The notes under the pieces are model-generated. The model saw only the letters and a program-made list of their open reading frames with translations. It was not told the DNA's origin and ran no database searches. From positions 496,001 through 560,000 of the forward strand of contig CAVXOW010000006.1 of assembly GCA_963763485.1 (NCBI GenBank): DNA of 64,000 bases, in the 5' to 3' direction. The stretch comes from CAWCKS01 sp963763485 (GTDB taxonomy: Bacteria; Pseudomonadota; Alphaproteobacteria; Rhizobiales; Xanthobacteraceae). The position numbers and the translations under genes are program-made. Numbering within the stretch: position 1 is the stretch's first letter; every line of letters starts with the position of its first letter. Of the stretch, positions 51,659 through 61,202 are shown piece by piece.

Positions 51659-51919
51659 ATGACGAAAGCGATTTTTGGGTTATTCGCGTTAAGTGCCTTC
51701 GCATTGGCTGCGACACCCGCCCCGGCCGCGAAGATGATGAGTTGCAACGGTGCCGACATGCAGAAGGTCAACGGCATGATGCCGGGCATGGTCGAAGGCC
51801 CGAACAAGGCGACCATGTACAAGGAAATGGCGATGATGAACACCGCCATGAGCAAGGCCGACATGAAGGGCTGTGCCACGCACCTGAACATGGCGGCCAA
51901 GGCCGGCATGGCAAAGTAG
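51659..51919 (+). CDS. Small methionine-rich secreted protein
   Basis: The 86-residue precursor has a signal peptide (MTKAIFGLFALSAFALAATPAPA) and a mature part containing 14 Met and two Cys (in MSCNGAD and KGCATH). MM and MxM clusters such as NGMMPGM and MAMMNTAM recall the Met-rich Cu(I)-binding segments of periplasmic metal proteins; binding is inference only. An ideal GGAGGAAAG site lies 4 nt before ATG 51659 and a strong terminator follows, so it is a compact monocistronic gene. Confidence 0.8.
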   Translation: MTKAIFGLFALSAFALAATPAPAAKMMSCNGADMQKVNGMMPGMVEGPNKATMYKEMAMMNTAMSKADMKGCATHLNMAAKAGMAK

Positions 51920-51947
51920 CCCAAGCGGCAAGATTTCGAGAATACTG

Positions 51948-51972
51948 GAGGCGGCCATCGGCCGCCTCTTTT
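51948..51972 (+). terminator. Rho-independent terminator
   Basis: GAGGCGGCC and GGCCGCCTC form a 9-bp GC stem with an ATC loop followed by TTTT. It ends the Met-rich protein gene, 28 nt after its stop, and also lies just beyond the stop of the convergent RND permease gene. Confidence 0.9.
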
Positions 51973-51979
51973 GCTTCTG

Positions 51980-54900
51980 TCAGGCAGCCGCCCGTGATTG
52001 CGGATCCGACCGATGCTCGACCGTGTGGGTCTTTCGCGTCAGCCACGACGAGAACCGGTCGAGATAAATGTAAATCACCGGCGTGGTGAACAGGGTCAAC
52101 GCCTGCGACACCATCAGCCCGCCGACCATCGCCCAGCCGAGCGGCTGGCGCAACTCCGAGCCGGTGCCGTGGCCGAGCATCAGCGGCAGGGCGCCGAGCA
52201 ACGCGGCCATCGTGGTCATCATGATCGGCCGGAAACGCAGTAAGGCGGCTTCACGGATCGCCTCCTCCGGCGACAGTGACTTCGTACGCTCGCCGTGGAT
52301 CGCAAAGTCCACCATCATGATGCCGTTCTTCTTGACGATGCCGATCAGCAGAATGACGCCGATCAACGCGATCAGGCTGAAATCGTAGCCGCTCAGCATC
52401 AACGCGCAGATTGCGCCCAGCGCCGCCGATGGCAGCGTCGACAGAATCGTCAGCGGATGAATGTAGCTCTCGTAGAGAATACCAAGGATCAGGTAGACTA
52501 CGACCAACGCCGACACGATCAGCAGCGGCACGGTACCAAGCGATTGCTGGAACGCCTGCGCCGTGCCCTGGAAGGTGAACGACATCGCCCCGGGCGAGCC
52601 GAGGTCGCGCTCGGCCTGCTGGATGGCGCCGGTTGCCTGACCAAGCGAGGTGCCGGGCGCCAGATTGAAGCTGATCGTCACCGACGGGAATTGCCCCTCG
52701 TGACTGATCGACAGCGGCCGCACCGGTACCGTGGTCCAGTGCACGAATGACGACAACGGTACATTTGAACTGGTGGCCGGCGACTTCACGTAGATCGAGT
52801 CGAGCGTCTCGACCTTGCCCTGCAGCTCCGGCGGCACCTCGATGATGACATGATAGGTCGCGGTCTGCGTGAAGTACTGCGTCACCTGGCGCTGGCCAAA
52901 GGCGTCGTACAGCGTGTCGTCAATGACCTGTGGCTGGATACCCAATCGCGATGCCTGATCACGATCGATGGTCAGCGTCAGCGTCGTGCCCTGATTCTGC
53001 TGATCGGTTGCGACGTCGCGCAGCTGCGGCAAGGTCTGCAGCTTGGATAGGATTTTGGGAGCCCACGCGTTCAGTTCATCGATATCGGCATCCTGCAGGC
53101 CGAGCTGGTACTGCGTGCGCGAAATGCGGCCGCCGACGCGCACGTCCTGAGCCGCCTGCAAATAGAGCCGTGCACCTTCGACCTGGTTCAGCTTCGGCCG
53201 CAGACGCGCAATGATCTGGTCGGCGGTTGCCGAGCGCTGGTTGCGCGGCTTCAGCGTGATGAACATGCGCCCGAGATTGATCGAAGAACCGCTCGAGCTG
53301 CCGCCGATGCTCATGGCGACGCTGGCAACATCGGGATCGGCCAGCACAACGGCGCCGAGCTGTTCCTGGTGCTTCGCCATGTCGGCAAACGAAATGTCCT
53401 GCGCGGCCTCCGACTGGCCGGTGATCAGGCCGGTGTCCTGCTGCGGGAAGAAGCCCTTTGGGATCACCGTGAACATGAAGATCGTCAGTGCCGTGGTCGA
53501 CAGGAATATGCAGAGCGTGACGAACTTGTACCGGATCGCGCGATCGAGAATAGCGCGATAGCCGGCCAGCATGCCGTCAAAGAACCGCTCGCCGAACTGG
53601 AACAGCTTGCCATGATGCTGCTCTTCCTCGCGCGGCTTTAGGAAGCGCGAGGCCATCATCGGCGTCAACGTCAGCGCGACAAACGCAGAGATCGCGATCG
53701 TCATCGACAGCACCACAGCGAATTCGCGGAACAGGCGACCGATAATCCCGGACATCAGCAGCAGCGGAATCAGGACCGCGACGAGCGACAGGCTGATCGA
53801 GAAGATCGTAAAGCTGATCTCGCGGGAACCCTGCAGCGCCGCCTTGAATGGCGACACCCCCTCCTCGACATGCCGCGTGATGTTCTCCAGCATCACGATG
53901 GCATCGTCGACCACGAAGCCGACCGCAATCGTCAGCGCCATCAGCGAGAGATTGTCGAGACTGTAGCCGGCAAGCCACATCAGCGAGCAGGCCCCGAGCA
54001 GCGACAGCGGCACCGTGACTGCTGGAATAATCGTCGCCCATAGGTCGCGCAGAAACGCGAATATCACCAGCACCACGAGCATGATCGTGATGCCGAGTGT
54101 GAATTGCACGTCGGTTACGGCTGCACGGATCGTCTGCGTGCGGTCGCTCAGCACGCCGACCTTGATGGCCGGCGGCAATGCGAGCACGAGATGCGGCAGC
54201 GCCGCCTTGATGCGATCGACCGTGTCGATCACGTTGGCGCCGGGCTGCTTAAAGATCACAAGGAAGATGCCGCGCTTGCCGTTGGCCCAGGCAGCCTGGT
54301 GGAGGTCTTCCGGCCCCGAGATAGCGGCACCGATATCGCGCACGCGCACCGGCCCGCCATTGCGATAAGCGACGATGACGTCGTTCCAGTCCTTCGCCGC
54401 CGTCAGCTGGTCGTTGGCGTAGATGGTGTAATCGCGTTGCGGCCCGTCCAGCGTACCTTTGGGGCTGTTGACGGTCGCAAGCGAGATTTGCGCGCGAACG
54501 TCTTCCAGCGACAGGCCCTTGGTCGCAAGCTTCGCCGGATCGACCTGGATGCGGATCGCAGGTTTTTGCTGACCGCCGATGTTGACGAGACCGACGCCGG
54601 GAATCTGGCTGATCTGCTGGGCGATCTTGGTCTCGACATTGTCGTCGAGCTCGGTGAGCGGCAACGTGTCGGAGGTCGCCGACAGCAACAGGATCGGCGA
54701 GTCCGCCGGATTGACCTTGCGATAGGTTGGCGGCCCAGGCAGGCTTTTGGGCAGCTGGCCGCTCGCGGCGTTGATCGCGGCCTGCACGTCGTTGGCGGCT
54801 GCATCGATATTGCGATCGAGGTTGAACTGGATTGTGATCGAGGTCGAACCGAGCGAACTCGACGATGACATCTCGCTGATGCCCTGGATCTGGGTAAATT

Positions 54901-55114
54901 GCGTTTCAAGCGGCTGCGCCACCGACGAGGCCATAGTGTCGGGGCTCGCCCCTGGCAGCGAGGCAGAGACCTGGATCGTCGGAAAGTCGATCTGCGGAAG
55001 CGGCGCGACCGGCAGCTGCGGGTAGGCAATCAGCCCGACGAACAGCACGCCGGCCATCAGCAGCGAAGTTGCGATCGGTCGATGGATGAATGGTGCCGAG
55101 AGTCCGCTGCTCAT
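51980..55114 (-). CDS. RND multidrug efflux permease (MdtB/MuxB type)
   Basis: The 1044-residue inner-membrane pump has 12 helices and two large periplasmic domains. The N-terminus SSGLSAPFIHRPIATSLLMA, LSLMALTIAVGFVVDDAIVM with the proton-relay Asp pair, and GVILLIGIVKKNGIMMVDFA are diagnostic of the hydrophobe/amphiphile efflux (HAE-1) family. Its ATG overlaps the stop of the adaptor gene (ATGA), so the two are translated together. No outer-membrane factor gene follows; TolC-type protein must come from elsewhere. The operon is convergent with the Met-rich protein gene. Confidence 0.94.
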   Translation of the reverse strand: MSSGLSAPFIHRPIATSLLMAGVLFVGLIAYPQLPVAPLPQIDFPTIQVSASLPGASPDTMASSVAQPLETQFTQIQGISEMSSSSSLGSTSITIQFNLDRNIDAAANDVQAAINAASGQLPKSLPGPPTYRKVNPADSPILLLSATSDTLPLTELDDNVETKIAQQISQIPGVGLVNIGGQQKPAIRIQVDPAKLATKGLSLEDVRAQISLATVNSPKGTLDGPQRDYTIYANDQLTAAKDWNDVIVAYRNGGPVRVRDIGAAISGPEDLHQAAWANGKRGIFLVIFKQPGANVIDTVDRIKAALPHLVLALPPAIKVGVLSDRTQTIRAAVTDVQFTLGITIMLVVLVIFAFLRDLWATIIPAVTVPLSLLGACSLMWLAGYSLDNLSLMALTIAVGFVVDDAIVMLENITRHVEEGVSPFKAALQGSREISFTIFSISLSLVAVLIPLLLMSGIIGRLFREFAVVLSMTIAISAFVALTLTPMMASRFLKPREEEQHHGKLFQFGERFFDGMLAGYRAILDRAIRYKFVTLCIFLSTTALTIFMFTVIPKGFFPQQDTGLITGQSEAAQDISFADMAKHQEQLGAVVLADPDVASVAMSIGGSSSGSSINLGRMFITLKPRNQRSATADQIIARLRPKLNQVEGARLYLQAAQDVRVGGRISRTQYQLGLQDADIDELNAWAPKILSKLQTLPQLRDVATDQQNQGTTLTLTIDRDQASRLGIQPQVIDDTLYDAFGQRQVTQYFTQTATYHVIIEVPPELQGKVETLDSIYVKSPATSSNVPLSSFVHWTTVPVRPLSISHEGQFPSVTISFNLAPGTSLGQATGAIQQAERDLGSPGAMSFTFQGTAQAFQQSLGTVPLLIVSALVVVYLILGILYESYIHPLTILSTLPSAALGAICALMLSGYDFSLIALIGVILLIGIVKKNGIMMVDFAIHGERTKSLSPEEAIREAALLRFRPIMMTTMAALLGALPLMLGHGTGSELRQPLGWAMVGGLMVSQALTLFTTPVIYIYLDRFSSWLTRKTHTVEHRSDPQSRAAA

Positions 55115-56268
55115 CCGCCTACGTTCGCCTCCTGAGTTGGCTTTGCGTCGACGGCGATGACGACCGGCGAGCCGTTCTGCAGCCGGTACTGACCCGCGGT
55201 CACGACTCGCTCGCCGGCGCTCAGGCCCTTCGTCACCACCACGTTGTCCGAATTGCTCTCGCCGACTTCGATCGGTTTCGTTTCGACGCGCTGGTGATCG
55301 TTGACGACGTAGGCCCATAATCCCTGCTGGCCGTGCTGCACGGCGGACTGCGGGACCACGACGACGCTCCGCAAGGTATCGACCAGGACCTTCACCGAAA
55401 CCGATTGTCCCGGCCACAGCACGTTGTCGGGATTGGCGAACGTCGCCTTCAGCTGGATCACGCCGGTCGTGGTATCGACCTGGTTGTTGACGACGGCAAG
55501 CGTACCTTGCGCGAGCTGTCGGCTGCCATCAGCGCTGAATGCAATGACGACGACGTCGCCGCGCTTCATTGCGTCATTGACGCGATTGATCTGGGTTTCT
55601 GGCAGTGTGAATACGACCGAGATCGGCTGCACCTGGGTGATGGTGACGATGCCGCTCTGGTTCGCGGCGGTGACGATGTTGCCCTGGTCGGCGAGACGGA
55701 AACCGACGCGGCCGCCGATCGGTGCCTTGATCTCGGTGTAGGCGAGCTGGGTCTGGGCGTTCTCGAGCGCGGCCTGGTCCGCCTGCACCAGCGCTGTCTG
55801 CTGCGCCACAGTTGCCTGCTGCGTATCGAGCTGCTGGCGCGAGGCGAAATCCTGCCGCGCGAGCGTCTGGTAACGCTGCAGGTCGAGCTGCGAGTTGCTC
55901 AAGGTTGCCTCGTCCTGTGCCTTCTTCGCCGCTGCCTGATCGACAGCGGCGCGGTACGGCCGCGAATCGATCTGGACCAGCGGGTCGCCCGCCTTGACGA
56001 TGTCGCCTTCCTTGAAGGCGATGTTGGTGATCTCGCCGTCGACCCGGCTGCGCACGGTGACGGTGTTGAAGGGCTGCACGGTGCCAAGCCCATTCAGCAG
56101 CACAGGGAAGTTCGACTGGCCGACGGCAGCGACCGAGACCGGAACGCCCTGCTCCTGAACTGGCCGCGCCAAATACTTTGCGCGCGAGGCGTGGTCATAG
56201 ACAAAGTAGCCGCCCAGCGAAACAGCAACCGCCAGCGCGATCACCACAATGCGTTTGAATTTCGTCAA
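55111..56268 (-). CDS. RND efflux periplasmic adaptor (MdtA type)
   Basis: The 385-residue membrane-fusion protein has an N-terminal anchor (KRIVVIALAVAVSLGGYFVY), a lipoyl/barrel-sandwich domain split around a long coiled coil (about residues 95-175) and a beta-barrel domain. GTVQPFNTVTVRSRVDGEIT and VKAGDPLVQIDSRPYRAAVD are typical MdtA segments. TTG 56268 is preferred, since GAGAGG lies 6 nt before it; an in-frame upstream start would add an unlikely basic extension. It couples the pump to an outer-membrane channel. The 263 bases upstream contain no gene. Confidence 0.92.
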   Translation of the reverse strand: MTKFKRIVVIALAVAVSLGGYFVYDHASRAKYLARPVQEQGVPVSVAAVGQSNFPVLLNGLGTVQPFNTVTVRSRVDGEITNIAFKEGDIVKAGDPLVQIDSRPYRAAVDQAAAKKAQDEATLSNSQLDLQRYQTLARQDFASRQQLDTQQATVAQQTALVQADQAALENAQTQLAYTEIKAPIGGRVGFRLADQGNIVTAANQSGIVTITQVQPISVVFTLPETQINRVNDAMKRGDVVVIAFSADGSRQLAQGTLAVVNNQVDTTTGVIQLKATFANPDNVLWPGQSVSVKVLVDTLRSVVVVPQSAVQHGQQGLWAYVVNDHQRVETKPIEVGESNSDNVVVTKGLSAGERVVTAGQYRLQNGSPVVIAVDAKPTQEANVGG

Positions 56269-56531
56269 AGCTCGACCTCTCAAAACGAAAACAGCAACTG
56301 CCGCTCCGCGTCGCCCGGCCTCCTCCAAAGCCTTGCGACGAGCTCATGCAGTTGCTTGTTTGCTTTTCGGCGAACATACATCATGCTTGTTGACATGACG
56401 TTGGCCGTGGCTCGCGCAAAGGCTTCAACTCTCGTTGAGGCGAATTAAATTTTGGTCATGCAAGCGCTCATGACGATAACGATTGCCGCAGCGTCGCGTT
56501 CCCGCTGCTGACCAAGGTTTCGAGGTGATCG

Positions 56532-57866
56532 ATGAGCGACATCAAATCTTCAATCGGCTCGTTACTGTTCGGCCTGCCGCTCGCATGCGCAGGCGGCGCG
56601 ACGAATGCACAAACGCTCACCGGTCCTGCTGCGTTCGGCGACTGGCGCGCCGATCGCCCCGGCGTGGTCAGGCACATCACGCCAGGCGATCTGCCGAAAC
56701 CGTGGGCAACGCCGTCGGCGGGAAACGGCTCGCGCATCGTGCCGCGGCCAGCGAATACGAAGCCGCAGGTGCCGGACGGATTCGACGTCGCGCTGTTTGC
56801 CGAAGGCTTCACCAACCCGCGCATCATCCGCGTCGCACCGAATGGCGACATCTTCGTTGCGGAAACATGCGCCAATCGCATTCGCGTGCTGCGCGCCGCC
56901 GATGGCGAGAGCAAACCGAGTGTCAACGAGGTTTTTGCCGGCGATCTCAACCAGCCGTTCGGCATCGCATTTTATCCGCAAGACAACCCACAATGGATGT
57001 ACGTCGCGAACACCAATTCCGTCGTGCGCTTCCCTTATGGTCCCGGTGATCTCAAGGTGTCGGGCCAACCGGAAACCATCGTTGCCAGCCTACCGCACGG
57101 CGGCAACCACTCGACCCGCGACCTCGTGTTTTCAAACGATGGCAAGCGAATGTTCGTCTCGGTCGGCTCGGCGAGCAACGTCGCCGAAGGTCTCGGCAAA
57201 CCGGAGACAGCGTACTGGCCGGAAGACCACGTACTCGGCGCGACCTGGGGCTACGAAACCGATCGCGCCGACGTGCTGGTGTTCGATCCTGACGGCAAAA
57301 ACAAGGGCATCTTTGCGACCGGTATCCGCAACTGTGTCGGGCTGGCGGTGCAGCCTGCCATTGGCGACCTGTGGTGCTCGACCAATGAGCGCGACGGGCT
57401 CGGCGACAATCTCGTGCCAGACTATGTGACGCGTGTGCGCGCGGGCCAGTTCTTCGGCTGGCCCTGGTATTATATCGGCGACAATGAGGAGCCGCGGCTG
57501 CGCGGTGAGCGTCCTGACCTCAAAGGCAAGGTCACGGTGCCCGACGTGCTGATCCAGCCGCACTCTGCGTCACTTGGCATGACGTTCTACGACGGCAAGC
57601 AATTTCCTGCCGAGTATCAGGGCGACGCCTTCGCCGCCGAGCACGGTTCGTGGAACAGAGCGAAGCGCACGGGCTACAAAGTGATCCGCATCAAGCTGAA
57701 GGACGGCGTGCCGACCGGCGAATACCAGGACTTCATGACCGGGTTTGTCGCGAGCGACGCTAACGTCTGGGGACGCCCGGTTGGCGTCGCGGTCGCCCAC
57801 GACGGCGCGCTGCTGGTCACCGAAGACGGCAACGGCACGATCTGGCGTGTGAGCCGCAAGCAGTGA
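56532..57866 (+). CDS. Sorbosone/glucose dehydrogenase-like six-bladed propeller protein
   Basis: The 444-residue product has an N-terminal signal-like segment (IGSLLFGLPLACAGGATNAQ) and a beta-propeller of the PQQ-dependent soluble glucose/L-sorbosone dehydrogenase type: VPDGFDVALFAEGFTNPR, GDIFVAETCANRIRVLR, HGGNHSTRDLVFSNDG and WGRPVGVAVAHDGALLVTED. It would oxidise a sugar in the periplasm with PQQ; no PQQ-synthesis or cytochrome gene is adjacent. CGAGGTGATCG precedes ATG 56532. Many family members have no proven activity. Confidence 0.88.
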   Translation: MSDIKSSIGSLLFGLPLACAGGATNAQTLTGPAAFGDWRADRPGVVRHITPGDLPKPWATPSAGNGSRIVPRPANTKPQVPDGFDVALFAEGFTNPRIIRVAPNGDIFVAETCANRIRVLRAADGESKPSVNEVFAGDLNQPFGIAFYPQDNPQWMYVANTNSVVRFPYGPGDLKVSGQPETIVASLPHGGNHSTRDLVFSNDGKRMFVSVGSASNVAEGLGKPETAYWPEDHVLGATWGYETDRADVLVFDPDGKNKGIFATGIRNCVGLAVQPAIGDLWCSTNERDGLGDNLVPDYVTRVRAGQFFGWPWYYIGDNEEPRLRGERPDLKGKVTVPDVLIQPHSASLGMTFYDGKQFPAEYQGDAFAAEHGSWNRAKRTGYKVIRIKLKDGVPTGEYQDFMTGFVASDANVWGRPVGVAVAHDGALLVTEDGNGTIWRVSRKQ

Positions 57867-57870
57867 CCGC

Positions 57871-57890
57871 CGCTGCCGGCTACGGCAGCG
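57871..57890. terminator. Hairpin between convergent genes
   Basis: CGCTGCCG and CGGCAGCG form a perfect 8-bp stem with loop GCTA in the 13-nt gap between two stops; it overlaps the end of the minus-strand gene. No T tract. It may halt transcription from both sides. Confidence 0.4.
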
Positions 57891-58170
57891 AATGCACGAT
57901 CACGGGGCCTGCCGTCGCGGTGGCAGCCCCAACGAGCAGCGGTCCCAGATTCTTCTCGATCCAGGCCAATGCCCGCCGGTTCGACTCCCGCGCGCCCTCG
58001 ACATTGTTGAAGATGCTGATGGCGGTCACGGTGTCATCGGGCGCATAGACCACATAGTAGCCCATGAAGCCCGGGACGCCGCTGATAATGGGAACCGCAC
58101 CCTTGATGCGATTGGCCAACTCGTCGGCCATGCCGGTCTTAGATTTCATCTGACGAATGGCAGCGTACAT
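57880..58170 (-). CDS. Small dimeric alpha-beta barrel (ABM-like) protein
   Basis: The 96-residue product has the ferredoxin-like pattern of antibiotic-biosynthesis-monooxygenase/YdhR-type proteins: an N-terminal strand MYAAIRQMKSK, helix DELANRIKGAVPIISGVPGF, strand YYVVYAPDDTVTAISIFN and a helix with ESNRRALAWIEKNL. Such proteins are cofactor-free oxygenases, haem-degrading enzymes or enzymes of unknown role. AAGGATCG precedes ATG 58170. It is a single gene. Confidence 0.8.
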   Translation of the reverse strand: MYAAIRQMKSKTGMADELANRIKGAVPIISGVPGFMGYYVVYAPDDTVTAISIFNNVEGARESNRRALAWIEKNLGPLLVGAATATAGPVIVHSLP

Positions 58171-58263
58171 GAGATCGATCCTTCTCGATCACCTGTGACG
58201 CCTCAAGTCTACGCCTCCCCGCGCAAACCGTCACTGCCGCTCGATGGAATGTTTGGCCACCCG

Positions 58264-59085
58264 TCAGGCCGCGCGGCCGAGGTCGCCCTCGCCGTGCCCG
58301 CGCAGGATGCGGTTGACGAAATCGGCGATCGCATCGAGCGTGGGAGCGGCCGCTTCGCGGTGCGGCGAGTGCGCCGCGCTCTCGACGAGCGCGACGTCCA
58401 CTGGGCAGTAACACTCAGCCTCGGCCACCTCGATCTGCGCTAAGGTGCCGTATTGATCCTGCGCGCCCTGCACGATCTGCACGGGCACGCGGATGTAAGA
58501 CAGGTACTCGGTGATGTCCCACTCGCGAAATTTCGGATCGAGCCAGGCGCCATTCCAGCCGTAGAATGCGTTATCGACATCCTTGTGCCAGCGCGCGAGT
58601 TTTTCCTTCAACTTGCCGGTCTCGTAATCGCGCCTGATGCCTTCAATCGAGGTGACCGAAATCTCCTCGACGATGAAGTGCGGCGCGATCAGGCTCAGGC
58701 CCCGTACGCGATGGTCCTGAATCCCGCCGGCATAGATCGCGGCAATCGAAGCGCCGTCTGAATGGCCGATCAAGAGTCCGCGACGAAAACCGATCGTGTC
58801 GAGCAGCTCGGGCAACACCTCGAGCGCCTCGGTGTGCATGTAACTCAACGGGCGCGGGAGCGATACTGGCGTCGAGGCGCCGTAGCCGGCGCGCGAATAG
58901 ACGAACACCCCCGTGCCGGTCGCGGCCGCGAGCTTGTCCGGAAATTCGCCCCACAGGCCGATCGAGCCGAGGCCTTCGTGCAGCATGACCAGCGTCGGCG
59001 CCTCCGACGGCGCCGGCCCGATGTGACGGTATTCCAGATCGCTCGCGCCGATTTTGAGGAAGCCGGTTGATTGCAGCGCTGCCAT
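58264..59085 (-). CDS. Alpha/beta hydrolase
   Basis: The 273-residue product has MLHEGLGSIGLWGEFP as oxyanion region, GHSDGASIAAIYAG as nucleophile elbow, an acid in GAQDQYGT and His in ESAAHSPHREAA. ATG 59085, 17 nt after the ligase stop, is preferred to TTG 59106, which overlaps it. It is co-transcribed with an aryl-CoA ligase, so it may be a thioesterase or ester hydrolase of the same pathway. Cytosolic. Confidence 0.87.
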   Translation of the reverse strand: MAALQSTGFLKIGASDLEYRHIGPAPSEAPTLVMLHEGLGSIGLWGEFPDKLAAATGTGVFVYSRAGYGASTPVSLPRPLSYMHTEALEVLPELLDTIGFRRGLLIGHSDGASIAAIYAGGIQDHRVRGLSLIAPHFIVEEISVTSIEGIRRDYETGKLKEKLARWHKDVDNAFYGWNGAWLDPKFREWDITEYLSYIRVPVQIVQGAQDQYGTLAQIEVAEAECYCPVDVALVESAAHSPHREAAAPTLDAIADFVNRILRGHGEGDLGRAA

Positions 59086-59102
59086 GTCCAATTCCCGGCG
59101 CG

Positions 59103-60635
59103 TCAATCCTCGCGCAGCTTGAAGCGCTGGATCTTTCCCGTCGCGGTCTTCGGCAATGAATCCACCACGTCAATCCAGCGCGGATATTTCCACATGCCGA
59201 TCTGCTGCTTGACGTGTTCTTTCAGAGTTTGGCTCAACGACTTGGCGTCGCCTTTCGCTTCGTCCTTCAGCGTGATGAACGCCTTCGGTCGCAACAGACC
59301 GTCACCGTCCTTTTTGGCGACGACCGCGGCCTCCAGCACCGCGGGATGCGTCATCAGCGCGGACTCGACGTCGAACGGCGACACCCACAGCCCCGAGACC
59401 TTGAACATGTCGTCGTTGCGGCCGCAGTAGCGATACATGCCGTCGGCATCGCGCGTATAAATATCACCGGTGCGCGTCCATTCGCCTTCGAAGGTGCGGC
59501 GCGTCTTCTCGCGCTGGTTCCAGTAACCTTCCGCCGCGGTCGGACCGCGCACGATCAGTTCGCCGAGTTCGCCGTCGACGACATCGGTGCCTTTGTCGTC
59601 GACAATACGCGCTTCGTAGCCCGGCACCGGCACGCCTGACGTGCCATAGCGCAGCTGGCCGGGCTGATTGGAAATAAAGATATGCAGCATCTCGGTCGAG
59701 CCGATGCCGTCGAGAATGTCCACGCCGAACCGCTTCTTCCATTCGGTGCCGACGTGCTCGGGTAAAGCCTCCGCCGCCGACACACACCAGCGCAGCCGCT
59801 TCGAGCAATTCTCCGGGGTGCAGCTCGCATCAGCCAGGATCTGCGCAAAGAGCGTCGGCGCGCCGAAAAACAAAGTTGGCTGCTCGCGCTTCAGCACTTC
59901 GAAGATCGCTGGAGGCGTCGGCCGGCCCGGCAGCAGCACTGTGCTGGCACCCACCGACAATGGAAAACTCATGCCGTTGCCGAGTCCATACGCATGAAAC
60001 AGCTTTCCGGCGGTGAAGCAGATATCGTCGGAGGTGATGCCGAGCACGCCCTGGCCGTAAAGTTTTGCGGTCGCCATCAGGCTGGTGTGAATGTGGCGGA
60101 CGCCTTTCGGCATCCCGGTCGAACCGGACGAATAGAGCCAGAACGCCACCTCGTCGCCGGACGTCTCGGCGGGAGGAGCACCGACCTCAGTACTTAGCAG
60201 CTTGCCGAAATTTTGATGGCGCGACGGCCCATCGCCGACGACGATCAGCGATTTCAATGTCGACAGCCCCGCACTCGCGGCTTCGGCCGCGTCGAGATTA
60301 GGCGGTGAAACGAACAGTGCCTTCGCGCGCGAGTCCTGCAGGATGTAGCGAAACTGTTCGACCGGCAGCAACGTGTTGAGCGGGATCGGGATAATACCGG
60401 CGCGGATGGCGCCAAAGAACAGCACCGGGAACTCCACGGTGTCCTGCATGATCATCGCAAAACGGTCTTCGCGCTGTAATCCAAGCCGGGCAAGCATGGG
60501 TCCAACCCGCGCGACGTCCTCGGCAAGTTCAGCGTAAGTGAGGCGTCGCGCGGGATCCGCGAATGCGATCTTGGCTCCGCGGCCTTCCCTGACATTGCGG
60601 TCGACCATGTCGACGGCCGCGTTGTAGGCGCTCAT
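59103..60635 (-). CDS. Benzoate-CoA ligase family protein
   Basis: The 510-residue ANL-superfamily ligase carries FWLYSSGSTGMPKGVRHIH (adenylation loop), DGIGSTEMLHIFISN and the C-terminal KTATGKIQRFKLRED with the catalytic Lys. The GSTEM motif and HAYGLGNGMSFPLSVGA place it with benzoate-CoA/4-hydroxybenzoate-CoA ligases, which activate aromatic acids for anaerobic or box-type degradation. It is the first gene of a two-gene operon with a hydrolase. No ring-reductase or box genes are in the window. Confidence 0.9.
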   Translation of the reverse strand: MSAYNAAVDMVDRNVREGRGAKIAFADPARRLTYAELAEDVARVGPMLARLGLQREDRFAMIMQDTVEFPVLFFGAIRAGIIPIPLNTLLPVEQFRYILQDSRAKALFVSPPNLDAAEAASAGLSTLKSLIVVGDGPSRHQNFGKLLSTEVGAPPAETSGDEVAFWLYSSGSTGMPKGVRHIHTSLMATAKLYGQGVLGITSDDICFTAGKLFHAYGLGNGMSFPLSVGASTVLLPGRPTPPAIFEVLKREQPTLFFGAPTLFAQILADASCTPENCSKRLRWCVSAAEALPEHVGTEWKKRFGVDILDGIGSTEMLHIFISNQPGQLRYGTSGVPVPGYEARIVDDKGTDVVDGELGELIVRGPTAAEGYWNQREKTRRTFEGEWTRTGDIYTRDADGMYRYCGRNDDMFKVSGLWVSPFDVESALMTHPAVLEAAVVAKKDGDGLLRPKAFITLKDEAKGDAKSLSQTLKEHVKQQIGMWKYPRWIDVVDSLPKTATGKIQRFKLRED

Positions 60636-60747
60636 CCCGCTTCCTCAAATTGAACGGCTTGGCGGCGCTTCTGCCGGCGCCTTACGCCACATGCATTATA
60701 GTTCCCAGCACGCCACCGCGGCGGCCAATTGTCAATATTTTACGGCA

Positions 60748-61200
60748 TTATGCTGCCGGTGCGATCATGCCCTTACGGAGCAGAAAGCAGCCGTATGGCC
60801 TGACGTCGCCAACCTGCACGATAGCGAATGCCTTCATCGCAGCATCATAGAACGCGAAGCGCTCGAGGCCGACCAGCGGCAAATGTTTGCCGCAAGCGCG
60901 GTCGATCTCCTCTTGCACCTCGCGCTGCACGTCGGGGATGGCGGAGGCGTTACCGACAACTTCCATGCGCCGACAGGGATCGTCGACAAAATCATCGATC
61001 GGCAGCACTGACAGGATCGCTCGCGCGGCGCGGCCCATCGTCAACCCCGGAAGCTGCACGAGGCGTCCCGAGCTGGTCGCCTTCGCGATCCGCGCCGCCG
61101 GATGATTGCCGTCGACGAGCGCGAGATCGTCGCCATGGCCCATCGCAGCGAGTACCCAGAGCAGGTCGGCCGTCAGCACGGGATCGATATTGCGCAGCAT
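60748..61200 (-). CDS. fucU: RbsD/FucU family sugar mutarotase
   Basis: The 150-residue product matches the FucU branch: MLRNIDPVLTADLLWVLAAM followed by GHGDDLALVDGNHPA, with the conserved His in MGHGD, and a C-terminal GDVRPYGCFLLRKGMI. It interconverts alpha and beta anomers of L-fucose or related sugars. ATG 61200 has AGGAGC upstream and starts 2 nt after the lactonase stop. Last gene of the fucose-type operon. Confidence 0.9.
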   Translation of the reverse strand: MLRNIDPVLTADLLWVLAAMGHGDDLALVDGNHPAARIAKATSSGRLVQLPGLTMGRAARAILSVLPIDDFVDDPCRRMEVVGNASAIPDVQREVQEEIDRACGKHLPLVGLERFAFYDAAMKAFAIVQVGDVRPYGCFLLRKGMIAPAA

Positions 61201-61202
61201 CG

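Noticed and set aside
57960..57990. GGTTCGACTCCC, resembling the T-arm of a tRNA gene
   Set aside because: It lies inside the minus-strand gene 57880-58170, and no acceptor stem, anticodon arm or 3' partner can be folded around it.
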